From assembly GCF_021646545.1 (NCBI RefSeq), contig NZ_JAKIRP010000025.1, forward strand, positions 1-64,000: DNA of 64,000 bases. Reading direction: 5' to 3'. Source of the DNA: Chitinophaga filiformis (GTDB lineage: Bacteria > Bacteroidota > Bacteroidia > Chitinophagales > Chitinophagaceae). A model generated the notes under the pieces. It was not told the DNA's origin and ran no database searches. It saw only the letters and a list, made by a program, of their open reading frames with translations. Positions 45,420 to 53,440 of the stretch are shown one piece after another. Position 1 is the first letter of the stretch, and each line of letters begins with the position of its first letter. The translations under genes and the position numbers were made by a program.

Positions 45420-45858
45420 GTGGTTTGCTAATGATCATTCCGGCAATAGTGCCACTGCACACATCGTCCTGTGCTTCGTTTTTCAGCGTGACCCTGCACT
45501 TTAATTTTCCAAAGCGGAAATATACCTTTTCTGCATAAACCGTTACTTTCTCTCCGGGAAAAACGGGGCGCAGGAATTCAATTTCTGTGGATGTCAGTCC
45601 GAAGGTCATATTTTTCGCCAATACTTCATCGCCCAGCAGATAGATGCCCAGGCAAACCAGTCCCACCTGTGCCATTACTTCTGTCAGTAATACCCCCGGG
45701 GTAACAGGGTATCCTTTGAAATGCCCCTTATAACATTCCATGTCTTCCCTGAAAGTAAAGTGTCCCTGTACCTTTTCACTGTCTATAGCGTCCAGGCCAT
45801 CTACGAAGAGGAAGGGTGGCGCAAAGGGTAATTGCTGCAGAATGTCTTGTATTGTCAT
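45412..45858 (-). CDS. FabZ-like 3-hydroxyacyl-ACP dehydratase
   Basis: 148 residues of hot-dog fold. The FabZ motif is GHFKGYPVTPGVLLTE, with catalytic His46 and Glu60. It removes water from beta-hydroxyacyl-ACP. It overlaps the reductase gene by 4 bp and the KS gene by 8 bp. Confidence 0.9.
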   Translation of the reverse strand: MTIQDILQQLPFAPPFLFVDGLDAIDSEKVQGHFTFREDMECYKGHFKGYPVTPGVLLTEVMAQVGLVCLGIYLLGDEVLAKNMTFGLTSTEIEFLRPVFPGEKVTVYAEKVYFRFGKLKCRVTLKNEAQDDVCSGTIAGMIISKPHE

Positions 45859-46655
45859 GCCTGACTGATATGTTCACCTCCATTCACCGGGATCACAGCC
45901 CCATTGATCCATGCTGCTTCGTCTTTACACAAAAGGTAGACAGCATTCGCTACATCTTCAGGAGTTGTGAGGCGATGAAAGGGATTACGCTGTTTTGTAT
46001 ATGTGATAATGTGTTCACTGCCGGGTATCTGCTGCATAGAGCGGGTGTCAGTTACGCCGGCCTGTATGCAGTTGGCCCTCAGGCCCAGTGGTGCAAATTC
46101 GAGGGCAATCTGACGGCTGATCGACTCCAGAGCCGCTTTCGCTGCCGCTACTGCGCCATAGTGTTTCCAGGCCTTGCTGCTGCCTTCACTGGTAAAAGAG
46201 AGCACCCTCGCATCGGGTGCAAAAAGCTGCTGCTCTACCAGCTCCTGGGTCCAGTCGTACAGACTGATAGCCATATTGCCGAGGGTAATGTGGAAATCGT
46301 CGGTGCTCAGCCGGGCGTTATCACTGTTCATGGCTTTGAGATTCCCTTTGGCAATACTATGCACCACCGTTCTTACGCGTCCCTTATCGCCCATAGCCAC
46401 CTTCAATGCTGCCAGCACTTCCTGGCGCTTACCTGCATTCACAGCATCGGCATTGTATGCAAGTACCTGTACACCGTAAGCCCTGATGTCTTGAAAATCG
46501 CTGTTGATACGCTCCATGTCCACCCGGGTATCCCTATGTACGATGCAGATGTTCATGCCATGCATGGCGAGTTTCCGCGCTGCAGCCAGCCCTAAACCAC
46601 TGCTGCCGCCGAGTATCAGTGCCCAGTAATGATGTGATGCAAATTCTTTTACCAT
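45855..46655 (-). CDS. SDR enoyl-ACP reductase-like protein
   Basis: 266 residues. The nucleotide site is ALILGGSSGLGLAAAR. The catalytic pair is Tyr166 and Lys173 (YGAVAAAK), a Tyr-x6-Lys spacing that is typical of enoyl-ACP reductases (FabI/FabL) and not of the Tyr-x3-Lys ketoreductases. HSIAKGNLK and SFTSEGSS also resemble the FabI/FabL group. No separate ketoreductase is in the operon. It overlaps the type III PKS gene by 7 bp. Confidence 0.82.
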   Translation of the reverse strand: MVKEFASHHYWALILGGSSGLGLAAARKLAMHGMNICIVHRDTRVDMERINSDFQDIRAYGVQVLAYNADAVNAGKRQEVLAALKVAMGDKGRVRTVVHSIAKGNLKAMNSDNARLSTDDFHITLGNMAISLYDWTQELVEQQLFAPDARVLSFTSEGSSKAWKHYGAVAAAKAALESISRQIALEFAPLGLRANCIQAGVTDTRSMQQIPGSEHIITYTKQRNPFHRLTTPEDVANAVYLLCKDEAAWINGAVIPVNGGEHISQA

Positions 46656-47701
46656 TGTAACAATATTCGCTGTGCAGAAAAGCCCGGGCCAAAACTCAGC
46701 ATCAGTCCCTTCTCACCTGCCGGCACTCCTCTGTCCATAAAACGCTCCAGTACATACAGCACGGTGGCGCTGGACATATTACCGTATAAACGTAGCACTT
46801 CCTTTGTATCGTCAATATTCTTTCCCATCTCGCCAAACAGTTCTTCAACCGTCTGAATGATCTTCTTTCCTCCGGGATGGAAGATCAGGTGGTGGATGTC
46901 TTCTATGCGGTAACCGTAATTGTCCAGGAAAGGGTGTATAATAGCCGGAAAATGGGCGGCAATGGTATTGGGCACCTCAACATCCAGCACCATCTGTAAA
47001 CCGGTATTAGTGAGCTTAAAACCCATTAAATGTTCGGCTTCGTAGAAATGGTACATCCCTTCTCCAATTATCTGCGGACCATTATCCTCTTCATGGGAAG
47101 AAAGGATCGCACAGGCAGCACCATCGCCAAAAATAGCGGCACTTACAATATTGGGCATGGAGTAGTCTTCCAGCTGGAATGTAGCGGTAGGCGACTCTAT
47201 AGCGATCACCGCGGCCCTTTTACCCGGATTAGCCTCCAGGAACCTTTTGGCGTAGATCATCCCGGATATCCCCGCAGCGCAACCCATCTCCGTTACCGGC
47301 AAACGCACAATATCCTGGCGTAATTGCAACAGGTTAATCAGGTATGCATCCAGTGAGGGGATCATAATACCGGTACAGCTGACGGTGATGATATAGTCCA
47401 GGTCCATCGCTTCAAGACCCGCTTTTTCCAATGCGTTCACCAGACACTGGCTGCCCAGCTTAATCACTTCTCTTACATAAATGTCGTTCTTTTCTTCAAA
47501 GGAAGTGTTGGTAAACACTTCTTCAGGGCTCATAATAGAGTAGCGTCTGTCAACAGCTGCATTCTCAAAGATCTTTTTAACTTTTCTCGCGAAACGGTCT
47601 TCCTGGCCGGACAACCAGATATCAAGAAAGGGCATAATCTCTTCCGTGCTTCTGGTATAAGGAGGTAAGGCTTTCGATACTGCTGTTATTTTAACGCTCA
47701 T
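46649..47701 (-). CDS. Type III polyketide synthase (chalcone/stilbene synthase family)
   Basis: 350 residues. The catalytic triad is complete: Cys141 in EMGCAAGISG, His275 in HLIFHPGGK and Asn308 in YGNMSSATVLY. Type III PKSs condense malonyl-CoA with an acyl starter and cyclise to resorcinols, pyrones or phloroglucinols. With the operon's own KS, dehydratase, enoyl reductase and ACP, a long-chain acyl starter and an alkylresorcinol- or alkylpyrone-type product are likely (inference). It overlaps the methyltransferase gene by 4 bp. Confidence 0.93.
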   Translation of the reverse strand: MSVKITAVSKALPPYTRSTEEIMPFLDIWLSGQEDRFARKVKKIFENAAVDRRYSIMSPEEVFTNTSFEEKNDIYVREVIKLGSQCLVNALEKAGLEAMDLDYIITVSCTGIMIPSLDAYLINLLQLRQDIVRLPVTEMGCAAGISGMIYAKRFLEANPGKRAAVIAIESPTATFQLEDYSMPNIVSAAIFGDGAACAILSSHEEDNGPQIIGEGMYHFYEAEHLMGFKLTNTGLQMVLDVEVPNTIAAHFPAIIHPFLDNYGYRIEDIHHLIFHPGGKKIIQTVEELFGEMGKNIDDTKEVLRLYGNMSSATVLYVLERFMDRGVPAGEKGLMLSFGPGFSAQRILLQW

Positions 47702-48411
47702 ACATTAGTAATTATCCACTGGTAACGGAAAGCCCATTTCCATCTGAGTGTATATTGATTGAAATTCAATTTTCGTGACAGTTGCTGTATTTCTTTTCTT
47801 TTAAATCCCCGCAGGATGGATACCAACCCATCTTCCTTTGCCATCCTTCCCATTCCCGTAAGCCTGCTGAAAAGCTGGAACAGATGGTACGCCAGCGCGC
47901 TTCTGTGCAGGTCGTTAATAATGATCCCAATGGCGGCATTCCTGCGGAAGAGTGACATCAGTTTCATGATCTGGCGGTCTTCAAAGTGATGCAGTGTAAG
48001 CGTACATAGTACAATATCGTATTGCATTTCCCTGAATTCTTCACCCAGAATGTTCATACAATAGTAAGTGATTTCCGGGTATTGTGCAGATAAAACGGAC
48101 GCATATTTAACAGTATACTCGTTGGCATCAATACCCACCAGTTTTACCCGCCAGCCCTTTTTATGGGCCATTCTGGACAGTGCCCGCAACATGTCGCCAT
48201 TACCACAGCCAATATCCACTATCGTCACTTCCTTTCCGGGCCGCACATCTTCCATCAGCATGCTGACCCCTTCCAGCGTGATGCTGTTGCCTCCCAGCAG
48301 CTGATTAACCTGTGCAATCTGGTCGAGCGTGTCTCTCAGCTCCTGTCCTTCCATTTGGAAGTCATCCATGATCTCGGGTGCCAGGGTTCTCTGACTGGTA
48401 TTAACGAACAT
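47698..48411 (-). CDS. SAM-dependent methyltransferase of the type III PKS operon
   Basis: 237 residues from the ATG at 48411 (MFVNTSQRTLAPEIMDDF); longer starts would overlap the flavoprotein gene more deeply. Motif I is VTIVDIGCGNGDMLRAL, then VGIDANEYTVKYA and YDIVLCTLTLHHFED. It is the analogue, by position, of SrsB in Streptomyces phenolic-lipid biosynthesis. It probably methylates the polyketide ring (C or O). The overlap with both neighbours shows translational coupling. Confidence 0.87.
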   Translation of the reverse strand: MFVNTSQRTLAPEIMDDFQMEGQELRDTLDQIAQVNQLLGGNSITLEGVSMLMEDVRPGKEVTIVDIGCGNGDMLRALSRMAHKKGWRVKLVGIDANEYTVKYASVLSAQYPEITYYCMNILGEEFREMQYDIVLCTLTLHHFEDRQIMKLMSLFRRNAAIGIIINDLHRSALAYHLFQLFSRLTGMGRMAKEDGLVSILRGFKRKEIQQLSRKLNFNQYTLRWKWAFRYQWIITNV

Positions 48412-49543
48412 ACGTACTTTCCATTTTAAAAGGTTTTCCATGTGTCTGCCTGACAATGACAGGCAGCAGCGCCGGGAAGAGCACCAGGCCACTCATAATG
48501 CCTGCTGCCAGCTCCTGTTTCCGGAAAACCGCAGACAGTATCTTGCCTGCCTGCATCCGTTTATTAAACTCCTTTTTCCAGGCACTGGCATAGTGCAGCT
48601 CCAGTTCCTGTCTGGAAGACTGATGGCCTGAAAAGAAAGCCAGGATCTGTTCTGCGGCAATCTTTGCACTATGTATAGCCATTGCCATGCCGTTTCCGCA
48701 AAGCGGATGGATAAGGCCGGCAGTATCGCCTGTCATCAGGATATGGTTGTCCACTTTCTGTTTTTCTGCGAACGAAACCTGGCTGATAGTAAGCGGTCGC
48801 TCAAACAGCGGCCGGCTGTGTTCCAGTACTTCTTTCAGGTGCGGGTTGCGATAGAGCACTTCCTGCTGGTGTGCTGCTATATTTTTAAAGCGCCTGAAAC
48901 TGTCGTAACTGACGAGGTAGCAGATATTGATGATATTATTCTCTACTTTAGATACACCGCAATAGCCCCCCATGAAATTGTGCAGCGCTACCAACCCGTC
49001 CGGAAAATCGCCTTCATAATGGCTCTTGACCGCCAGCCACGGCGACTTCTGAGAAGAAAAGCTACGCGACAGCTGCTGGTCCAGCCCGGATCTTTTGCCG
49101 TAAGCGCCAATCACAAAGCGGGCTGTTAGCTGCCGTTCCAGGGCTGTACTGACCGTAAACCGGTCATTGTCAAAGGAGATATCCGTCACTGTATCTTCCA
49201 GCAATATTCCGCCGGCTGCCACCATCTGCTGCATCAGGAACTGGTCCAGCAGATAACGGCTGACGCCGAAACCGCCCAGGGGTAATCCCGCTTCCACACT
49301 TTTACCTGAAACAGCCGAAATCCTTACCCGGTCAATCCTGGCAGGCTGCAGTACCGCAGGATCCGCTCCCAGCCATTGCAGGTAAGGCAATACCTCGTTG
49401 GAGATGTATTCTCCGCACACCTTATGTCTGGGAAAAGGGTATTTTTCAATAACAATAACCCGCAGCCCTGCACGTAGCAAGTGCAAGGCGCCGGTTAAAC
49501 CGGCTAAGCCTCCTCCTACAATGATGACATCAGCCTCCGGCAT
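48401..49543 (-). CDS. FAD-dependent oxidoreductase of the type III PKS operon
   Basis: 380 residues. The FAD-binding Rossmann motif is VIIVGGGLAGLTGALHLL with Glu in VIEKYPFPRHKVCGEYIS; the second FAD motif is MTGDTAGLIHPLCGNGMAMA. It belongs to the geranylgeranyl-reductase/aromatic-hydroxylase-like group. By analogy to SrsC it could hydroxylate the aromatic ring, or it could reduce the chain. It is the first gene of the operon; a possible promoter lies at 49586-49607. Confidence 0.88.
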   Translation of the reverse strand: MPEADVIIVGGGLAGLTGALHLLRAGLRVIVIEKYPFPRHKVCGEYISNEVLPYLQWLGADPAVLQPARIDRVRISAVSGKSVEAGLPLGGFGVSRYLLDQFLMQQMVAAGGILLEDTVTDISFDNDRFTVSTALERQLTARFVIGAYGKRSGLDQQLSRSFSSQKSPWLAVKSHYEGDFPDGLVALHNFMGGYCGVSKVENNIINICYLVSYDSFRRFKNIAAHQQEVLYRNPHLKEVLEHSRPLFERPLTISQVSFAEKQKVDNHILMTGDTAGLIHPLCGNGMAMAIHSAKIAAEQILAFFSGHQSSRQELELHYASAWKKEFNKRMQAGKILSAVFRKQELAAGIMSGLVLFPALLPVIVRQTHGKPFKMESTYVR

Positions 49544-49585
49544 TACTAACTAATTGATTTTGAGCATTCGAACATTAAAGACAAA

Positions 49586-49607
49586 CTATATGTTGCAACA
49601 AGTGTAC
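49586..49607 (-). promoter_or_regulatory. Putative promoter element of the type III PKS operon
   Basis: On the minus strand TACACTTG (49600-49607) is one base from TAnnTTTG and overlaps TTGTTGCAACATATA, the same 15-mer found at the pirin 1 promoter. The distance to the flavoprotein ATG (49543) is about 45 bp. No clear -33 TTTG is at consensus spacing. Confidence 0.45.
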
Positions 49608-49753
49608 GCTATTTTCCTGAAATGAAGAACCAAATGTTATTCTTTGGGCAGACCGGGGCGGCATCCGTGCTGATTCCCGGAGATTCGGGCTACAAACACA
49701 TAACGCCGGGTTATTACTACGATTTGAGCAATAGAAGGGCATAAGTATGTATT

Positions 49754-49853
49754 CGGTACCAACAGTATACCAATGGCCTCATCTTATGTTCATCTTACGT
49801 TCAAAAACGTAGGATGAACATAAGATGAGGCCATTGGTACACCGTTGGTACCG
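49754..49853. repeat. Giant palindrome P3 of double-palindrome element copy B
   Basis: The arms are 48 bp (49754-49801 and 49806-49853) around a 4-nt caaa loop, with three mismatches. The inner part acgttcaaaaacgtaggat parallels the centre of P1. The arms read as 11-nt modules (ggtaccaacag, tataccaatgg, cctcatcttat, gttcatcttac and their complements). Confidence 0.9.
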
Positions 49854-49903
49854 GATTGGTACCGGAGTAGATCGGATTACTTTTATGTGCCTGAGATATA
49901 GTT

Positions 49904-49993
49904 GAGATTCGGTCGAGGTAGCCTCATCCTCCCTTCATCTTCCGTTCCGGAACGGAAGATGAAGGGAGGATGAGGCTACCTCGACCGAACATC
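49904..49993. repeat. Giant palindrome P4 of double-palindrome element copy B
   Basis: Bases 49908-49989 are a perfect loopless palindrome (41-bp arms, centre between 49948 and 49949), extending to 49904-49993 with two mismatches. It shares gagatat(a/g)gttgagattcg and cctccctt with P2. Its centre is 145 bp from that of P3. More 11-nt modules continue on the right to about 50057 (ggtttcggtct, acctgagactc, gctttgatacc), the last identical to a P1 module. Confidence 0.9.
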
Positions 49994-50109
49994 GACCGAA
50001 CCTTAACCCTGGTTTCGGTCTACCTGAGACTCGCTTTGATACCGCTTTGAGACTTGTACCTGTTTAAAACCTTGAGTTACTATTTTTTTAGGTAGCAGGC
50101 ATAGACACA

Positions 50110-50143
50110 AAAAAAAGCGGGGCCGGCTATTGCCGACCCCACT
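50110..50143 (-). terminator. Terminator of the Mn-catalase gene
   Basis: On the minus strand a GC-rich stem (ggggtcggc / gccggcccc, with one G-T pair) closes an aata loop and is followed by gc and eight T residues. It lies directly after the catalase stop codon. Confidence 0.88.
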
Positions 50144-50149
50144 CCACCC

Positions 50150-51106
50150 TTATCTGATAAAACCATTGCCATCGTCATCGTAAGTACTCCATTGCGCCTC
50201 ACCAGGTGCAGCGGCTGCGTTAATTTCCGTACTTCTCAGTTCACTCATACTCTGATCCAGTTCTTTCACTCCCTCCATGGTACGTGCCGTTCCTTCCGGC
50301 TGAATTCCTGAAAGACCATGGGTTTCGTGCACATACCCAACCGGGTTTTCGATATACTGCCATTGTTCGCCGAGTTGTGTACTTTCTCCTTTATTCCACG
50401 AACCTCTGACTTTGTTCGTATCTGACATATTGAAATACTGATTACTGTATCGCGGATCTCCCTGTAATACTCCCGGAGGGAAGTTTGGTTGAATAGTGTC
50501 GAGGGCCGCTTCAAACATCTGGAAGTGCGCGATCTCTCTGGTCATAAGGAACATGAGCGTTTCCTTCACGTATGGATCATCTGTGAACTTCATCAGGTAT
50601 TCATAAGTGATCTTTGCCCGTGATTCTGCTGCCATATCTGAACGCAGGTCGACGGTCAGATCATTATTGGCATTTACATAAGCACCAGTCCATGGTACAC
50701 CCTGACTATTGGTGAGCATAGGGCCACCACCGCTGTGGACGAGGAACTCAGGATGCATCATTGCATGATGAATATACTCTTCCTTCCTGGCAGTACCCTG
50801 CATTGTTTCCATGAGCTCAGAGTTGTCGGCTGCATTCTTTAGTTCGCCATTGATACCGGTTAACAACAACTGTATGGTAGCGCCCACTATTTCAAGGTGA
50901 CTGAACTCCTCCGTTGCAATATCCATCAGCATATCGTATTTATCAGGATATGGCCTTCTGGCGCCGAAGGCCTGAACAAAATATTGCATGGCTGCCTTCA
51001 GTTCACCGTTGCCACCACCAAACTGTTCAAGCAAAAGCGCTGCAAAGCGCGGGTCCGGTTTAGATACACGGACATTAAATTGTAAATCCTTTACATGATG
51101 GAACAT
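50150..51106 (-). CDS. Manganese catalase
   Basis: Breaks down hydrogen peroxide with a dinuclear Mn centre. From the ATG at 51106 (MFHHVKDLQF) it has 318 residues; a 22-codon extension is possible but unlikely. Ferritin-like helices carry Glu/His ligands in LMDIATEEFSHLEIVG and TREIAHFQMFEAAL; the PxxTGAYV loop and the C-terminal HETHGLSG are family features. It is divergent from the acidic small-protein gene, with a palindrome in the gap (51178-51200). Confidence 0.92.
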   Translation of the reverse strand: MFHHVKDLQFNVRVSKPDPRFAALLLEQFGGGNGELKAAMQYFVQAFGARRPYPDKYDMLMDIATEEFSHLEIVGATIQLLLTGINGELKNAADNSELMETMQGTARKEEYIHHAMMHPEFLVHSGGGPMLTNSQGVPWTGAYVNANNDLTVDLRSDMAAESRAKITYEYLMKFTDDPYVKETLMFLMTREIAHFQMFEAALDTIQPNFPPGVLQGDPRYSNQYFNMSDTNKVRGSWNKGESTQLGEQWQYIENPVGYVHETHGLSGIQPEGTARTMEGVKELDQSMSELRSTEINAAAAPGEAQWSTYDDDGNGFIR

Positions 51107-51177
51107 AGTTAAATCATTTTTATGGTAAACAAATCTCCAGATGATCGTCAGTTTTCTTCGGGCGATAAACATGCCAT

Positions 51178-51200
51178 ACAGCGCTTACCGTAAGCGCTGT
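51178..51200. promoter_or_regulatory. 23-bp palindrome between Mn-catalase and the glycan operon
   Basis: acagcgcttac and gtaagcgctgt are perfect 11-bp complementary arms around a single central base. It lies 72 bp upstream of the catalase start, in the region that also serves the plus-strand operon. The half GTAAGCGCTGT reappears at 61058-61068 upstream of the zinc alcohol dehydrogenase. It is a candidate shared operator, or a hairpin. Confidence 0.5.
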
Positions 51201-51360
51201 ACAGTAACTGTTTCTCATCTTACATAGGTGTGTGGACAAGTTTTCCCTTTCACCGGAGCGAACGGCATGTTACCGACATACAAGCGTCATGGCGTAATCT
51301 TTGAACGCCTTCATATGTACCCTTGATTTGTAATTTATTCATTTCACAAAACAGATCCGT

Positions 51361-51606
51361 ATGCAAAAAACAAACATCAAACAACGGCCATCCGATGCAA
51401 AAGAACCATTGAATGCCAGGCTGGCGGAAGATCAGCAAGAAAGAGACGAAGTAAATGATGTAGACCGCGACGATGATCTGGCCGGCGATACGGAAGAAGA
51501 ATCAGACGATACGCCGGAACTGGACGAAGAAGACCTGGAAGAAAACAATCTTTCCGAAGAAGACGCAGACGACATTCAATGGGAGCCTCCAAAAGGAAAC
51601 TCATAA
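51361..51606 (+). CDS. Small, strongly acidic hypothetical protein
   Basis: 81 residues, about 45% Asp and Glu in the second half (DTEEESDDTPELDEEDLEEN), with no hydrophobic segment. It precedes the carbamoyltransferase gene by 108 bp on the same strand. The composition suggests a disordered protein. No family identified. Confidence 0.6.
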   Translation: MQKTNIKQRPSDAKEPLNARLAEDQQERDEVNDVDRDDDLAGDTEEESDDTPELDEEDLEENNLSEEDADDIQWEPPKGNS

Positions 51607-51714
51607 GTAGTGTTACAGGGTGGTTCGTGGCACTACAACAAACAGGGCAATAAGCGAGGGATCGTTTGTTGCCCTTCTTACTGATATTCACCATTACTGA
51701 TAAACCCATTTATT

Positions 51715-53433
51715 ATGTACACACTTGGTATCAATGCCGCTTTTCACGACTCAGCAGCATGCATTGTTAAAGACGGGCAACTGATTGCCGCGGCAGAAGA
51801 TGAGCGCTTCACACATATCAAACATGGAAAAAGACCCATTCCCTTTTCTGCTTATGAGCTGCCTTATCATGCCATCGATTATTGCCTTCAGACCGCCAAC
51901 ATTCATCTCGGAGATGTCGATCACATTTCTTATTCCTTTGATCCGTTTATTCTGCTGACCGAGGAAGATGCCAACAAGCATGAGATAGATATTCCGTTGA
52001 GGCAACCATCGCAATTTGTACCGGAAAAATGGATATCCCCCTGGGATCCGCTGTTCCTTTCTGCGATCATTAATGCACCGGGCCAGCTTACTGACGGTTA
52101 TCCGCATCACCTGCAGAAACGTTTTCATGGCGCCCGTTTTCATAACGATCAATGGCATTTTGTAGAACATCATCTATGCCATGCCGCCAGTGCTTTCCTG
52201 CCCTCTCCCTTCGACGAGGCGGCAGTCATGACGATGGACGGACGCGGAGAAAAAGCAACCACTACGTTCAGTCTCGGCAAGGGCAACAGCCTCGATCGCA
52301 TCAGTCAGGTGAACATGCCACATTCTCTTGGATTACTGTATGAAAAAGTCACTACACATCTTGGCTTCCTGCATTCTTCCGATGAATACAAAGTGATGGC
52401 ACTGGCATCTTATGGTAAACCGGTTTTTGTCAATGCTTTCAGGTCTATGATCAGCTTATCCGATCATGGCGAATATAGTATTGATGATGAACAGATGGTA
52501 GAACTGCTGGGCCCTCCGAGAAAGAAAGGTGATGAGTTTACTGCGCATCACTTTAACATTGCCCACTCGTTGCAGGCGGTACTACAGGAGTCTGTACTGC
52601 AGATCAGCGACTGGTTGCAGAAGAAAACAGGCGCCGACAATCTCTGCTTTGCCGGTGGTGTAGCTTTAAACTGTGTGCTCAATGCAAAAATCAGGGATGC
52701 CGGCATCTTTAAAGATATATGGGTACAACCAGCATCCGGTGATGCAGGCACTGCACTGGGAGCTGCGTTGTGGACAGACGCTACGCTGCGCAACAGCCAG
52801 GAAAAAACTTTCCATATGGACCACGCCTATTGGGGACCTGAGTATAACGATGATGAGATCAAAACATTCCTGGACTGGACAAAAACTCCTTACCGCAAGC
52901 TTGGCAATGTAGCAGAAGAAACAGCTGAACTGCTGGCGCAGGATAAGATCATTGGCTGGTACCAGGGCAGAATGGAATTTGGGCCGCGTGCATTAGGCAG
53001 CCGATCTATTCTCGCGTCTCCCATCTCTGCAAATATGCAGGCAAGGCTGAACGAAGTAAAAGACCGTGAAGACTTCCGTCCGGTAGCGCCCGTAGTCCTG
53101 GAAGAAGTGGCCGGCGACTGGTTTGAAGGCGCGCACTTCTCTCCTTTCATGCTGTTTGTATATGATGTAAAACCCGATAAGAAAGATAAAATACCTGCAG
53201 TTACACATGTGGATGGTACCGCGCGCATACAGACGATTAACAGAAGCCAGCATAGCCGTTATTATGATTTGCTGCAGGCCTTCTACAAGAAAACAGGTGT
53301 ACCTGTGCTGATCAACACATCATTCAACACACTCGGCAAACCCATTGTTTGTACGCCGCGCGATGCTGTTGAATGTTTCTGGTCATCCCCGTTTGACGCT
53401 TTAGTAATTGGTTCATTCCTCATTCAAAAATAA
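51715..53433 (+). CDS. NodU/CmcH-type carbamoyltransferase
   Basis: Transfers a carbamoyl group from carbamoyl phosphate, by way of an adenylate, to a hydroxyl of a sugar or other acceptor. 572 residues. The N-terminal ASKHA-fold domain begins TLGINAAFHDSAACIV and has the metal-binding VEHHLCHAASAF (about 150-161) and MTMDGRGE. The C-terminal YrdC-like half has GRMEFGPRALGSRSILA and INTSFNTLGKPIV. In this setting the acceptor is probably a glycan built by the adjacent glycosyltransferases (inference). Confidence 0.92.
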   Translation: MYTLGINAAFHDSAACIVKDGQLIAAAEDERFTHIKHGKRPIPFSAYELPYHAIDYCLQTANIHLGDVDHISYSFDPFILLTEEDANKHEIDIPLRQPSQFVPEKWISPWDPLFLSAIINAPGQLTDGYPHHLQKRFHGARFHNDQWHFVEHHLCHAASAFLPSPFDEAAVMTMDGRGEKATTTFSLGKGNSLDRISQVNMPHSLGLLYEKVTTHLGFLHSSDEYKVMALASYGKPVFVNAFRSMISLSDHGEYSIDDEQMVELLGPPRKKGDEFTAHHFNIAHSLQAVLQESVLQISDWLQKKTGADNLCFAGGVALNCVLNAKIRDAGIFKDIWVQPASGDAGTALGAALWTDATLRNSQEKTFHMDHAYWGPEYNDDEIKTFLDWTKTPYRKLGNVAEETAELLAQDKIIGWYQGRMEFGPRALGSRSILASPISANMQARLNEVKDREDFRPVAPVVLEEVAGDWFEGAHFSPFMLFVYDVKPDKKDKIPAVTHVDGTARIQTINRSQHSRYYDLLQAFYKKTGVPVLINTSFNTLGKPIVCTPRDAVECFWSSPFDALVIGSFLIQK

Positions 53434-53440
53434 CCCGCCA

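Noticed and set aside
43888-49543. Flexirubin/aryl-polyene or DarA/DarB dialkylresorcinol pathway as identity of the PKS operon
   Set aside because: There is no HutH-like ammonia-lyase, no DarA/DarB pair, no chain-length-factor partner for the KS and no acyltransferase or exporter set; the core is a type III PKS.
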